Below, piece by piece: positions 1 through 13,164 of a DNA stretch of 64,000 nucleotides. The stretch is taken from positions 23,203,491-23,267,490 of the forward strand of contig NC_088310.1 of the NCBI RefSeq assembly GCF_910592395.1, written 5' to 3'. The position numbers were made by a program, and so were the translations under genes. The stretch comes from Lineus longissimus (taxonomy: Eukaryota; Nemertea; Pilidiophora; Heteronemertea; Lineidae). A model generated the notes under the pieces. The model was not told the origin of the DNA. It ran no database searches and worked only from the letters and a program-made list of their open reading frames with translations. Every line of letters starts with the position of its first letter. The stretch's first letter is position 1.

Positions 1-2579
1 CTGTTCTGACTCCTTATTGCGTATGTTTGTGTGATCAGGATTCAACTTTATTGTTGTTCTGAAACAAGTGAGGGCAATGAACATTTCGCCTGAACGAAAG
101 ATACGAAGCTTAACCTTACAGCAAACACAAAGGGTTTCCATTAGTTTTCAAATCTTATACTGTTCGTCTTGTCACACGAGAATTAAGGTAGGATCATAAT
201 AAAAAATACGTGAGAAGAGGGGTTTTGGTCCTTTTGGACGATTTACCCATCCACACGAGTCAGCTCGGTTTGCAATGCACCAATTAAGCTTGGCAACTGA
301 TAATGTCACCACGTCGCTCGTTTTTGCATCCTTGACAGCTGCCTGTACGTATTTAGGATCCAAATACAGATTTCCAGTATATAATTTCAATCAAAATAGT
401 AAGACAGTGAGATATGTGGGTAGGCATGCAGATTGAGAATCGAATGCTCAAATTGGTTGGGATTTCTAACACGTTTGCACATCCACAACGATATGCATTC
501 TCCAACCAGACATGATATCCACGTCGTTCAGACACTGTACATTTACTGTACACTGTAGATTCGTACATGGATTTGTTCTCACTTTGGGGACAAATTACAA
601 AACTTTATCTCGTTTCGAGTAAAACGGTTCCAACTAACAAGTTGTAACAGTCTTCGCTATACCATGTCTCAAACGTTTGCATCAAGAAACATGTATGCAT
701 GGAATGTCATGAAATAATGAAATGGCCGAGTCTCCTTCAAGCAGGGACGGAACGTGACGACGATATCAATATTTAGACTTCCGGTTCAGCGCGAGGAGGA
801 TGTAGAAAAATGCTATAAACAGGTAACGTTCGGTTCATAAAACCTGAACATCATTGCTGTCATCAAAATAAGGATTCGTATTACAGTGATGTACATGTAA
901 TTTGAAACCCAAACCTTGTATTTCTGCCCAAGCCAAGTTAATGCATAGCCGGCAAGTCGTAAAGCGTCTGGTATGGGAATGTATAGATGGTTCAATCGGT
1001 AACGAGATGTGGACACCGCATACAAATGATGTTAAATTGCCTGAACAACCATCCATCCACTCAACGGGAATGATGGGCGACGCCTGGCTAAAATGACCAC
1101 GGATTACACTCGCTGATTCGGGCGATGGAAGGCGACTTGGCGGGGATGAAGGGTGTTCCGATAGCGCTCGTGTGGATGTCATTCCGTTAACGCAAACAAA
1201 AAACTACAGTACACGTTGTGCTAGATAGTCCAGTGGCACAAACGCCGATAGCGTTATAGTTAACGTTAGCGTAAGGCCTCGCATCTTCTCTGTTGTGTTT
1301 TACTGTCAATGTGTTCTTTCGTTCGAAGCGCGCCGATATGCTACTCTCCAGTAATCTACTTTGTAGGATGTAGAATTGAGCAAATTTATTATCTTTGTTG
1401 ATTGACTCAAATTTGAGCTGCGCGATTCAATCTTCATTAAGTAGGCAAAATGTTTAAATTTAATTAAACATTATTATAAGTTACAGTAGATTTTATGATT
1501 AAAATGGCAATGTCAAGGCACCAAAGCTTCCCTTAGCGGCATGCAAATGTTTTGGCCTTCCATATTGGTTTGTACTGGCAAAATTGTCCATGGTCGATAG
1601 AATTTGCATTTCTTGGTCATGGCAGTAACAAATGCGTTTCTCGTCGATGGCCAACATTCTTTAGAAGTTCAACATTCTGCTCTCCCCCTCAGACTGACCC
1701 ACTGCGTACTCATCACTGTGTTCATGAATATTCGCTTTTGTACGCTTGTAACGGAAAACAACTACCATTTACATGGCATAGCCTTAACCACCAAAAAGAA
1801 TTTATACACCAACAGTTAAAAGGAAAATATAAGTAATATTGATCCTCATAAGTCACAAATCTCGGAAATTCTATTTAACCATCGCCAGCAGGTATTTTCT
1901 TCTGTGCGAAAGAAAAATGGTTATCAATAAGCTTGTTTTGAACGACCATATCCGTATAATGATTACCAATCAATTCCAAGTATAGATATATTGTACTATT
2001 TCATTGCATCTTTATTGTTTTGTAGCCGTCTCATCATGGGAGTATTTCGAACAGACAATGACATTTTAACCTGTACGCATGTTATATGATTCTGCGTTGA
2101 TATAGTTAATATTTCATGAATTCAATGTCAGCATGAAAATTAACATTATATGAGTTAAATGCGCGTTTCATTAGTCATCAATGGTATCAAAAATTAAAGA
2201 ATGTCATGTTTCACCTAAATTTATTGTAGAATGACGCAGAAAAGGATCGCAACAGAATTGCTCGGGCACTTTTCACGTGATATCAATCTTTTAAACAATT
2301 CTCCTTATTCACATTGACAATAAATCAAACGTTCAAACTAACTTAATAATTGGGTGTTATAACAACAAAGCACAATATTTGAATTTGATTTGCAATACAG
2401 AAGTTCCCGAAAATGCAAAAAATCGGGTTCCACTTGCCACACAAAAACCTTCATTGTTATACTTGTTATATATACCTATTACATAATGTTTTATGTTGGA
2501 ACTATAAAGGTTGGCCCCATTGCGAGCGCAGTTTGGCTGCCAACACGCAAAGAAGTGTTGTTTTATAACCCACCCCAAA

Positions 2580-3180
2580 TGATGACGTAACGCACGTAAT
2601 CCATGTATTGAATGTCAGTTCGTGGCTTGACGGCACGATGAACACTTGTGTATGGTCGCTCCTGTGTTTAAGAGGTGGGCCTACAGTGTACGTGTATGCA
2701 TATACATGGATTTGTGAATTTTGTGTTGTGAATCTTAGTGATATATTGAACATATTAGATTATGAATTTTAGTGATTTATTTGAAATGTCGGAATCCTTT
2801 TTGGTATGTAAGGACATGAGAGATTGGATGGTAAACACCATGTGTGGCTATTATTGAAGTATTGAGAGAAGAGAGACATTACTTCGGGTAGAGTAACACA
2901 CAAGGTGATGTGATGACGTAACGTACATGTACGTGTATTGCTTGTATTTTATGTTAGTTCCTGGCAAAATTGATAGGGGAATGAGAATGGTCTGGGTGAT
3001 CCGAATACAGCAAAGCAGGTATGTATTGTAGTTGGGCATAATGCGAAGATGGTCTTTACCACCCATCCACCCATATGTCGATTGCGGGATCTGTTGTTGC
3101 TTCTTCTCATGCAAACAAGCAAGGATTTCCCGGCCCCAATACATTATTGAAGATATGGGAGAAGTGAGACATCACCAAGT
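2580..3180. repeat. Diverged direct duplication, about 0.3 kb period
   Basis: The phrase TGATGACGTAACG at 2580 recurs at about 2911, each followed by a similar stretch ending in GTTAGTTCCTGG or GTCAGTTCGTGG. A second pair, around 2851 and 3142, shares ATTGAAG followed by GGAGAAG or GAGAGAAG and GAGACAT. Together they suggest an old tandem duplication interrupted by indels. No coding capacity is apparent. Confidence 0.35.
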
Positions 3181-5477
3181 GCAGAGAAACCTTCTTTGAG
3201 CCAGCCTCATACAGAGGAAAAAACGCTTCAAAAACAGCATGATGTTTATTGTGGCCTTAACTTTTGGAAATCGTCAGTACCTCTGTACTAGTTTTATATC
3301 GGTGATATTTGCTATTAGATTGTATTGGGGAAACTATTTTTTAGTATCCATGCACTTGTTTTGCTAGGTTAACCAGTACACTAGATATATTCACTCTGGG
3401 TTTGAATTTGGGAAATCTTCACATTGCGAATATTTTTTACTCTGGCCTTGACATAGATAGACAAACAACAGTATTTACGTACTGGTTTTGCATTATGAAT
3501 AATGGCATTGACTTTAGAAAATTGTCAGTATCTATTAACTACTTTGTAGTTTCAATTTTTTTTATCGAAATTCCTCGTGGCCTTGCACTTTGAAACAACA
3601 CTGGTACAACATTCCCATAGTTATCACATTTAAACATACGTTCTTGACATCAAGATCATCATCAATTGATATAAAAACAGCATATACCAGCATACAAAAA
3701 TAATATTCGACCGTCGCCTCTCATCACATAACCTATCATCTTCATTTAGGAGTCATGACCGGCATACTGACAGCCATATATTACGTATACACAGTGGATC
3801 ATATAAACGTTGTGATCGAGAAGTTATGAAACATTGCATGGAGTATTTAATGTTGAATTACGAAAATGACTACGGAGTTACTTCCCTGTGCATTCCAGTG
3901 ATAATTATACGTTTGCTGTGATAGTTCATCATGCTTTCTATTCATTCACTATCATGTAATGTAGACATTTATAAATAACATAACCTTGGTGCCCTGGAAG
4001 GGCTCAAAACTACTATGATATATACATCTCACATCATCTTTACAGCCCAAAATAATCAAGAATTCGGTGTAACCACATTTTTAAAGTTCACCGATACGCT
4101 ATGGCGATGTTCTGTTTGATACATGGTTTTGTCAATGTGAAAATCCGAAAGTCGTCAATCGAGTTCAATCTAGCTAAACTACCACTAACCCGAGAAGACT
4201 GGGTACACTTGCTGACCTTCCTTAGTCTGGTGTGACCAATGGACTTAGAAACAGCCCCTTTGGGTCAAAAGGGGGAGATACACCAGATACAACATGCACT
4301 TAATTATTCATCTAGGAGGTCTGACTCATCGTACGGTTTCAATATATCAGTTCGAGCTTGCGATATCTGTTTTAACACTTTATGCTGTGTACTTTTGTAC
4401 TGATATGATCGTTTCAGTTGTGGTGTACACAAGTCTAGTTGTAACTTTTTTTTCTACACCATTATACATTATTGCGTACTAAGAATTTGTTTCCATCGCA
4501 TACCAAAGTCAAACCTAGTAGAGTAAAGGTCGTTTGTCATGACGTTTTTCTTTTAATAGTGTTTTGCCAAATCTTGTATCACCTTGCCGGGCTTTACCGG
4601 AATCAGATATCAACACTAACTCAGCCAAATAGCCAATACAATAACAAGGCAAACGGTTTTAGGACAAATCTTATTGGAACACTACCAGTAAGTCCCCTGA
4701 CAAATATTTTTCCACAATCAGCGCAATAATAACCGGTAGCCTTCTCCATCCAAACACTCCTGTATAGATTACGTCATCCGCCAAAGAGTTCGGCAAACGT
4801 CGTGACTAATGAATGAAGTTTGCGTCTACTATTGGTACATTTTGTAACGTCTCGTAACGTATGTTAGCGGCCTAATTCCAACATTTTCCCGACCTTTCTA
4901 TTAGCTATTATCAACCTGTAATTAATGTCATCGGGTGTACATTATTCTTAATTTTCCCTGTCAATAACGCTTTAGGGTTTCATGATACAAATAAAACATT
5001 TTTCAGACAAACACAATATATTGCCGCGAGATTTAGTGCATTAGTATTGACGGAATCTATCGTTATGTGTAGCTATGAGAAATATTTATAGTGCCTAGCA
5101 TAAGTGAACCAGAAGATTAATGCACTGTTGTAACTGCATATCAGGACAAAGACTACGATATTTGTCCAGTTCGTTGCGTTAAAATGAAAACATCTAGCAA
5201 TTGCTTTATATGCGTTAATGGTAGGGTTATGGGGAAGAGATCACATAGCTGAGGCCCCAGGCGTTCGTCTATCTTGTTGCAACACGAGATGCTGCTATAT
5301 ATGAACGATTTTATATTTCATATTTCGTTTATAAAACCCCTTTTTCTTATTCAACAAGATAATTCGCGCTGGCCGAACCGATGCAGTGTTACCATTGTAA
5401 TCAATCATCCAGTGAAAAAATATGACGAATGAGGGTCAATATTTTATTCATAAATTTCTGTACCAGTAGTGATGAAT

Positions 5478-5623
5478 CAATTTGTTCGGTGTGAAAAGAA
5501 ATCGGTATCTGCAGATGACGTAATTGATTTCGTTAGTAATCAGATGGCTCTCTTCCGAATCAATTTGTAACGGTGTGAAAAATTGGCATCTTCAGAGATG
5601 AAGTAGTTTATTTTGTTAGTAAC
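5478..5623. repeat. Diverged tandem duplication, about 82 bp unit
   Basis: Two adjacent copies begin with AATTTGT, continue through CGGTGTGAAAA and a GCAGATGA/CAGAGATGAAGTA block, and end in TTTYGTTAGTAA. The copies differ at many positions, so the duplication is old. Confidence 0.45.
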
Positions 5624-8600
5624 CGTATACCCCTCCTTCCATATCCGCAGGTTAGCTAATACACAGTCATGTCAAATCTTGTCACTTACACAGAAAAGTT
5701 CATCATTACTGAATTACAAACTCCCGAGGGAATCGGGCTGTAGTTTCCATTTACCACCCTTTAGCTACGTCTCCTTAATTTGTGATATTATACGTAATCA
5801 AATTTCATATGATAGTCAGAGCTTCTGTCATAATTTGACTGACTCCATCGCTAGAGGCTTGATGAATGCAGAAACCTTAAAACGCTTTCCTAGTTATCGA
5901 TATTGTTTGTACCATTATCGCCTAACCATAATCATTGGTGTATGTACCAGTATGTAGAGCGACTCTAGAGATCTCGTTGGTTCTATGGTAACGCGAGGAT
6001 GCGCTGACCGCGTTGTAAAATGGACTGGGTTGGCGCCTGCAAGGCACTCATTTAACCCTCCGGGACATATTAGCCGTAGAATAATCAATATTTCGCAGGA
6101 ATCACACTGTATGGACCGATGACGCTGAAGCTGGCGTCCGGGGCTTGCCATTCTGATTGCGCAGAACAAGACTTTTTGGCCTAGCTTGTTCCAGCGTGTC
6201 TGGGGAACGGATAGTAATATTGACCTACTGACTCGGCCAAACAACAAATTATGCATGAAAAGGTTTTGCCTTATCATCACTCTCAATTTATTGTTGAATC
6301 TTCAGAACAGATAAGCGTTACGCCAATTGGCCGCCCTTTGAAAATGTCCGTCCAGTTCCAATATATATGCTGTCGATCCTTTCTAGAAGTTAAGTACGCT
6401 ATCGGAGAGGTAATTATTGAACTCATTTATTGGCCGATATTTAGGGCACTGACCCACGTAGCTAAATAAGAGGTAAAGAGTGTACTTAAGCAGTAAAAAC
6501 ATACATCGTTGTCTTTGAGCAGATTAAGAAACTAATTATCTGGCTATTGTATCTTCTACCACTTACATCAAACCCTGCAACTGATAACGTTAAAAACCCT
6601 TTACTTTCTCTGTGGCTAGCAATATGCGTTATTACTGCATACGAAACAGCTACCGGTACCAAAGCAATGCAAACGTAATATACGGAAGAGACAACACATC
6701 CGCCTCTTTAGCCACTTTCAACTTTGCGATATTACTGTATATTATAGCAGAGATAGGACTGAATAGGCGACGTGGTACATGTCATGAAATCTCCAATGTA
6801 ATAATCTACATAAACCCTCTCGACTGGCTCACTCGCCACAGTCTACAGCCGCCTGTATGCTTGTATGTTGTCTATCGATCCAACATCGATCTGCCAGCTC
6901 CGACTCCGAGACCGTATATTCGCATAGCGCTGACACTATACTGGATCCATCGCGGCACCAGACAGAATTCTCCCCTCGATAAAGCTGCCTAATACTTTCG
7001 CCGAGAGGGCCATCTGAATATAGTTGGCTTGCGGCAGGTTCGGAGTTCGATCAATTATTACAGATAACGTTGATGGACAAATAGTCATAAGCTGACCATC
7101 TTGGTTGGCAACAGCATTGGTAATTGGCGTTCTTTGTCACAGATGGAATTCAACAGGTTGTTTCTGATAACACGATTCCTTGCTAGGCTCGTTGGATTGG
7201 GCTTTGAAAAAATAACGTCAAATTGATCAAGGCGGTTCAACAGACAAAGAGACTCGTCGAGTTGTATTTTGACCGTTAAAATTGATGATTTTGAGGAACC
7301 CAAGATGTTGTGCCTTTAACCGCCATGAAATGTCTTGGACAAAGGAGTATACTGTGACCCAGTACTAGTGCGATCAATTTAATGGACCACTGTGAAAACA
7401 GAAAAAAATGATCAAGCCCAACCAGAGAAAATTGTTTGAGGCTTGTTACTTTCTAAGTTACATACGTACCCACAATAAACCAAGACAAAATTCCTTTTAG
7501 TATTCCTGACCTCGCCGATGGGATAACTCGCTGCGAAGGCGGTCCTTACATTAATTCTATTGAAATCGGAACAGTCGAAGCACTTTCCCAACATTTGATC
7601 GAACCAACCAGGCACCACGAACCCTGGGCCTATGTGGTAAGTGACAATAAGATGAACAGCCGACTTCAAAACCGTTCCAGAACTATTATCATGTGAAAAT
7701 CATGGCTGTGCGGGCTTGCTGGAGACAAATGACTCTGTACACGCTAGGCGTTAGAAAAACGGCAAAGTGGTCGTGATAGATATAACTGTAGCGTTTCACC
7801 CTGCGATAGGCCTTTCGATAGCGCGAAAGGGGAAAATTCGAGCATGCAATATGAGTTTTTTTCAAATCAAGTAATTGACCGCCAGACAGGCCAGTTTTGA
7901 CAATTTTTAGAAATGCTACTTTTTCGTTGGTAACGATGACATTAGATGGACGACAACACCATAAAACTGATATGATGCGCTATCCACAGGTGACTCCTAC
8001 AAGCAAAAGTAAACATCCTCGCCTTTAGTTTTGATGTTAACATTAGCCTATGATCATGATGATGAACATGCAGAAATCATCCTAAAATAGGCCTTTCAAA
8101 TGGTGCTATGGCCCAGGAGACAAGTTTGCCTGAATATTCCTTTGGATGGAGACAACCCCATGCAACTGATCAACTTTCTCCCCCTACTTTAATATTACTA
8201 CAGTACGTATACAATACTGTCCTTGCGCGTGAATACCACAGTTCCGTCAAACTCGATGCAAGTGGATGCAATTTCACGCTGTTACAACCAAGCTAATTAT
8301 TCTTTCCTTAAATTATCATTAAGAAGGGAGCGTCGCAACATTAAAGGGAGCATCTCACAGACAACGGTAAAGATACAACGTACTGGTAAAGATACAACGT
8401 ACTGTAATATTTCGCTGTATGCTTTTGGTTCATTTGGATTTTTTATTCTGGCTGACAATACCAGCTTCCGCCACTTATACATTAGCCACTAGTCACGTAA
8501 TCTGAGCACATTGGAATTACCTTGGACTTTCAAGATGGTTCATCTGATCGATGTCCGTCTCGTGTTTGTCTGGTGGGATGGGATGCACGTACCGCTAGTT

Positions 8601-11600
8601 GTCGTTGCTCTGTGATGTTAGCTGGTTGGTCCAACGTTAACATCCGCTAAGTATTTTAAAATAGGACAGGACTTCATAAGTTTGATGCTTCACGCGTGTG
8701 CGATCGCGAACCACCTGGTATAGAAAACTCTACTATCGACCAGCAAGCTCTCATGCGTATGTCATGCGGGACTATGTTTACGTTCCCACGATATAATTTG
8801 ATTAATTATCGCATGTTCAAGACGGATACGGTCTCGCTGGAAAAAAGAATCGCCAATCATATTGCTCATTAGGTTCTGGCCGACCCTTGATGAGGAGGCC
8901 ATCAGCGAGATGAATTATCGTGTTTGGAGTCGGACATGATGCACCACTATCATGACTATAGTCCATTTCACGAAAAAGCGTAGGGTTCGTTCCGTGTTAC
9001 TTCGTCTGAGGACGAACAAAAAATGTCCGATTTAGACTTAGACTCTAATGATAAGAAAACGAGTTTGAATCTCATTCTTCTGTCGATAATTATCTCCCCG
9101 GTGATGGCCAACAGCGACTTTTCTCCGCTTCAGTGACATTTTGTGTTCACTCCATACTCATCGTGTCTCTCAGCTTGTCAAACAATGCGGTACACGAGTA
9201 ATTGATTCTATCAGTTTCCATAAAACTCCAATGGTGAGACAATACGCATCACTTTTTATTCATTTGGACTGATTCAACTTGCAAGAATATGAGCGTGCAC
9301 ACAGTGATATCCAATAGTCAGAGTGCTGTTAAGCCAACACTGCAGTGTTCAATGACTCCCGTAGAGCAATGAGGTATTAGAAGTCAAATGGTTGCCATGG
9401 ATGTAACAATTATCAACTGGTGCATTCATCTAATCCGGTTTGTTGTAGCATTAATTAATGATCCTTGGCTAAATCACCCACGGCTGAGTAACGAGAAAGT
9501 TCGTCTTGCATGAAGAGATTCGAGGCCCCAATCGCTTTTCGATAAACCATCGATTTTCTATTCAGTGCTTCTTAAAACGATACTGGAATCGAGCTGAAAA
9601 GGAGCTCTCCGATACTGGTGTGTCAGTTGGAGGTATTGGATGTCAGAAACAAATAAGACTCATCAACTTGAATGTTAATTCACTTTAGTATTTAAAAAAA
9701 AAAAAATTCTTTTAAACAAGATAAACAGTAGAAACGAGGACGATTATAGGTGAAAGAAACTTTTGTTTGTCCAAGATATACCAACCTATATTACATGCTG
9801 CATTGCATTGACTTGAACACAAATATCACGTCTTCACTGCATTTATGGTAAGTTAGGGACTTCCGGAAACAGACTTCTGGTTACACTGTCCAGATACAAT
9901 CAGAATTGCTAAATTCCGCATCACCTTTAGTAATTTACCAAAAAGTGTCATGTTCTCGGTAACCTTCCGGTGAAGTTGGCTTCCTAAAAGGACTGCATAA
10001 GACTTGAGTTGGTGCTTCATGTTGTAAGTGACCGGCCAGCAGTATACATGGAGCCAACGTTGCCGTATCGGCTATCAATATCACCACATGAATATTTCAT
10101 AGGAAGGCAAAAGAAACGCCCTCTTAGCAAATCATTTCGGATCTCCCAGGGATTTTAAAATCCTCAACATGTGGATAGGATCAAATCGATGTCTCTGCGA
10201 TTATCCAGGCAGACCGAGCACTTTTTGTAATCCGTTTCTTTTGGTTGGTGAGGTAATCAATGCCTTCAGTTCGTTATCAATTCTTTAAATGAAGAATTTC
10301 CGCAAACGAGCTGATAGTTGGAACAGTTGGCTACCTTATGTCGCCAGACGCAGGTTGGAGACTGTGCTTTCATTTCATCATCACAGAAAATTGGTCGCGC
10401 CGGAATTATTCGGCAAATGAGACCGAAACGAGACCCAAAGCTCTGAAACACGAGAGAGGCTATCTGAATATTGATTACCGTTGTATATCATTTCTTTGTA
10501 TGAGTTCCAGACAGTACCGTGAAACTATAAGAGATGAAAGCCAGAATTTTAAAGCCATGTGCACAGCGCCGTGGTATACTGAAGTGATATGATTATGGAG
10601 GCATATGGCGTTGCTTGAAAGGAGCAAACTGGATATGATGATTTGACACTGTATTCTACTCGGAGTCCACTAATGCCTGAAGCCAAGTTGACAAGTCTAA
10701 AAATACGAAAATACTCCCTTACTTGAGATTTGTTGAACTCTAAAGACTGCATACCCCATGGAGCAGGTTTGTTGGCTTCTAATTGATTCTTTCAGATTTT
10801 ACATGAGGAAATCATCAAAACAGTATGTAGAAACCGCATCTCGCTTCACTCTGAACCCTAAGAGGACTGAAATAATCACCAAAATATCGAAATGATACGC
10901 CTTATCATCAGAATAACTAATCAAATGAATGCGCAGAGTAGACAACGAGAGACCTAAAGTACATTTATTGTACCTACTCTTTCAGGGAACTCATAAAAAT
11001 CCAACAGATAAAGTCAATCAAATGTCAATGTTCGTGATATTTTAACCTGATTCCAAAAACCGATGTAATGTTTATTCCAAAACAGATATCGCAAATTCAT
11101 TAGAGGCTGCAGTTATGAATATAATATACGAGAGAGGTGTCGCATGACTGGACTGAGATGGATGGAACCAATCTAGCTGCAGGGTTCATATTATTTGGAA
11201 TCAGTAGATCATATTGCGCTTATTGCCACGGTCAGTTGTGATGGAATAGGAAAAACATCTAAAAACGAAGTGTCAATCATTGCAAAAGCAGAGTAACCCT
11301 TCAATGTAAAGATATCAGTAAAAAGATGTATACACATTTCAGATTGAAGAGTCCCGCTCTAATGGACACTGAGCTTAGAATCAGGCACTTTCGTTTGTCA
11401 AATTCGTGGCATAAACGGAATTTGAAAATGTCAGGTAAAAGAGCAAGGGTATCCTTCATTTTCTTTCCCGACTCTGGTTCCCCCGATGCAAAACGGACAA
11501 CACCAACAATAGTGTTGAGCTTCAAAGGGGTACGCGGAGTTTCAAAGATTGCGGTTCATGCAGTTGACGAACATCCGAAGTAACGGGTCAATTGTCAACC

Positions 11601-13148
11601 AACATAATCTGCTAGCAAAGAATTGGAAAAGCAAAACAGATATATCATGATCATGCTATTTGCTCACTCCTTCAGGACGTTGCAAGGTAGCTTTTGCTGA
11701 CTGCCAGATGGAAAAAAGACAGTGTTACATCCAATACAATAACGGTCATGGTTAGCGCTAAGATAAACCAGATGATGTCTGACTTAAGAGGACGATCCCT
11801 TGTTTTTCTTTTGACTATGGTTCTTTTGAGAAAAGTGAATCATTTTAACATGAGACGTAAGACAGCATTTCCTTTTTTTCTCGTTCGTCAGACAATCATG
11901 AACACTGTATAGCCTACCAAAAGTAAGACAAACCAAAAGAGGCAAAATATTTTTCTGTTGAAGACAGCCATGAACTCGTTTTTCGTAGTCCCAAATCGTC
12001 AATCGTGATCCGCACAGTCCCCGACTGGAGTGAGACAATTGTTTTCTAAAGACCCGCCCTGACCTTATCGCTACATTGGTTCTCAATGTTTCCTGAGACA
12101 ACTCCACCCGATGTCTCCATTTCACCCCTTAATAAACTACAGCGGAGTCCGTCCACGGGTTATTTTTCCCACGACGAATAACGCTAATTGAATGGGAAGG
12201 CTGCTATACAGAAGACGACGACCTCTTTTAGCATATATCGATCTATTAGAATGAGTCATCTATGGGTTTTTCAGCCTCAAGGCAGGCGAAGTTGGAGGAC
12301 TGATATAGCATTTGTTAGGATTCTCAAAGAAATGGTTAGGTCATTGAAATGAAATGTGCTGCTGATTACATAGTGAAACCGGCACATTGCATGAGGTCGT
12401 TAAGTCCATTGATTGATCCGTTTTCACCGTTTCTCTAAATACGTGATTACTCAATTTCGAACACCACGTTCACTTGAGGATGAAAATCAAAGTACTTGTG
12501 GACGGAGCAACTCGGCCGGGATCATTGCGTTACTGTTAAGAATACGTAAGGCAGGTCCCAAGACCGAGAACCACTTGAACCCCCTCTGCGATTAGTGTGG
12601 TCAGTATATAGGCTCTTCTCCAGCGTTTACTTCTATGATATAAATTATTTCACTATCTGCATGTTGGGAGTTTATGATGGTCGGAGGAGAGCTTCTAATT
12701 CTAGTAATTGGCGAAGATATCCCGCTTGAGAACACCCATTAATTTGTATGTGCATATTTAAAAAATGGAAGTCAAACTTAGTAAGTGCTATGTTCTATAC
12801 GACAAATGCAAACCCCTCGCAAGTTGTCCATGTAAACTTCAATTTCACGATATAAGCAGTACTATTTTAATGTGATGCTGTCTTCCTCTACTGCCAGTGC
12901 CAAAGATGCTATGTTAGCTTTACCGCAACCCTGCGGGTTACCAATGATAGCATCCGCTAGCTGTGGAGGACGGCGGCCACACAACGATGTCCAAATCAAT
13001 AATGCATACTGTTCGGCAATATATGGCATTAAAGGATCGTATTCGCGCAAGCTTCGACTCTAAATTTTCAACTATATCTTGGTCGAGGCTAGCTAAACCG
13101 AATTAGTATAGCGTTGGTATAATGCCAAAACCTAACGGGTGTGTTCTA

Positions 13149-13164
13149 GGGGGGGGGGGGGGGG
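13149..13164. repeat. G homopolymer (about 16)
   Basis: An uninterrupted run of about 16 G on the plus strand. The length is likely to vary between alleles and is prone to sequencing error. Confidence 0.8.

Noticed and set aside
3250-3560. Recurrent TGGCCTTRAC...GTCAGTA phrases
   Set aside because: Similarity between the copies is too weak to separate from AT-rich background.
5915-6286. 123-codon minus-strand frame
   Set aside because: No recognisable motif, no splice context and ordinary composition; a frame this long can occur by chance in a 64-kb window.
7809-7828. Short hairpin CCTTTCG...CGAAAGG
   Set aside because: Seven-base arms are expected by chance in a window of this size; no adjoining gene gives it a context.
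11784-12125. 113-codon minus-strand frame
   Set aside because: It ends in a low-complexity lysine/serine-rich stretch and shows no family motif or splice support.
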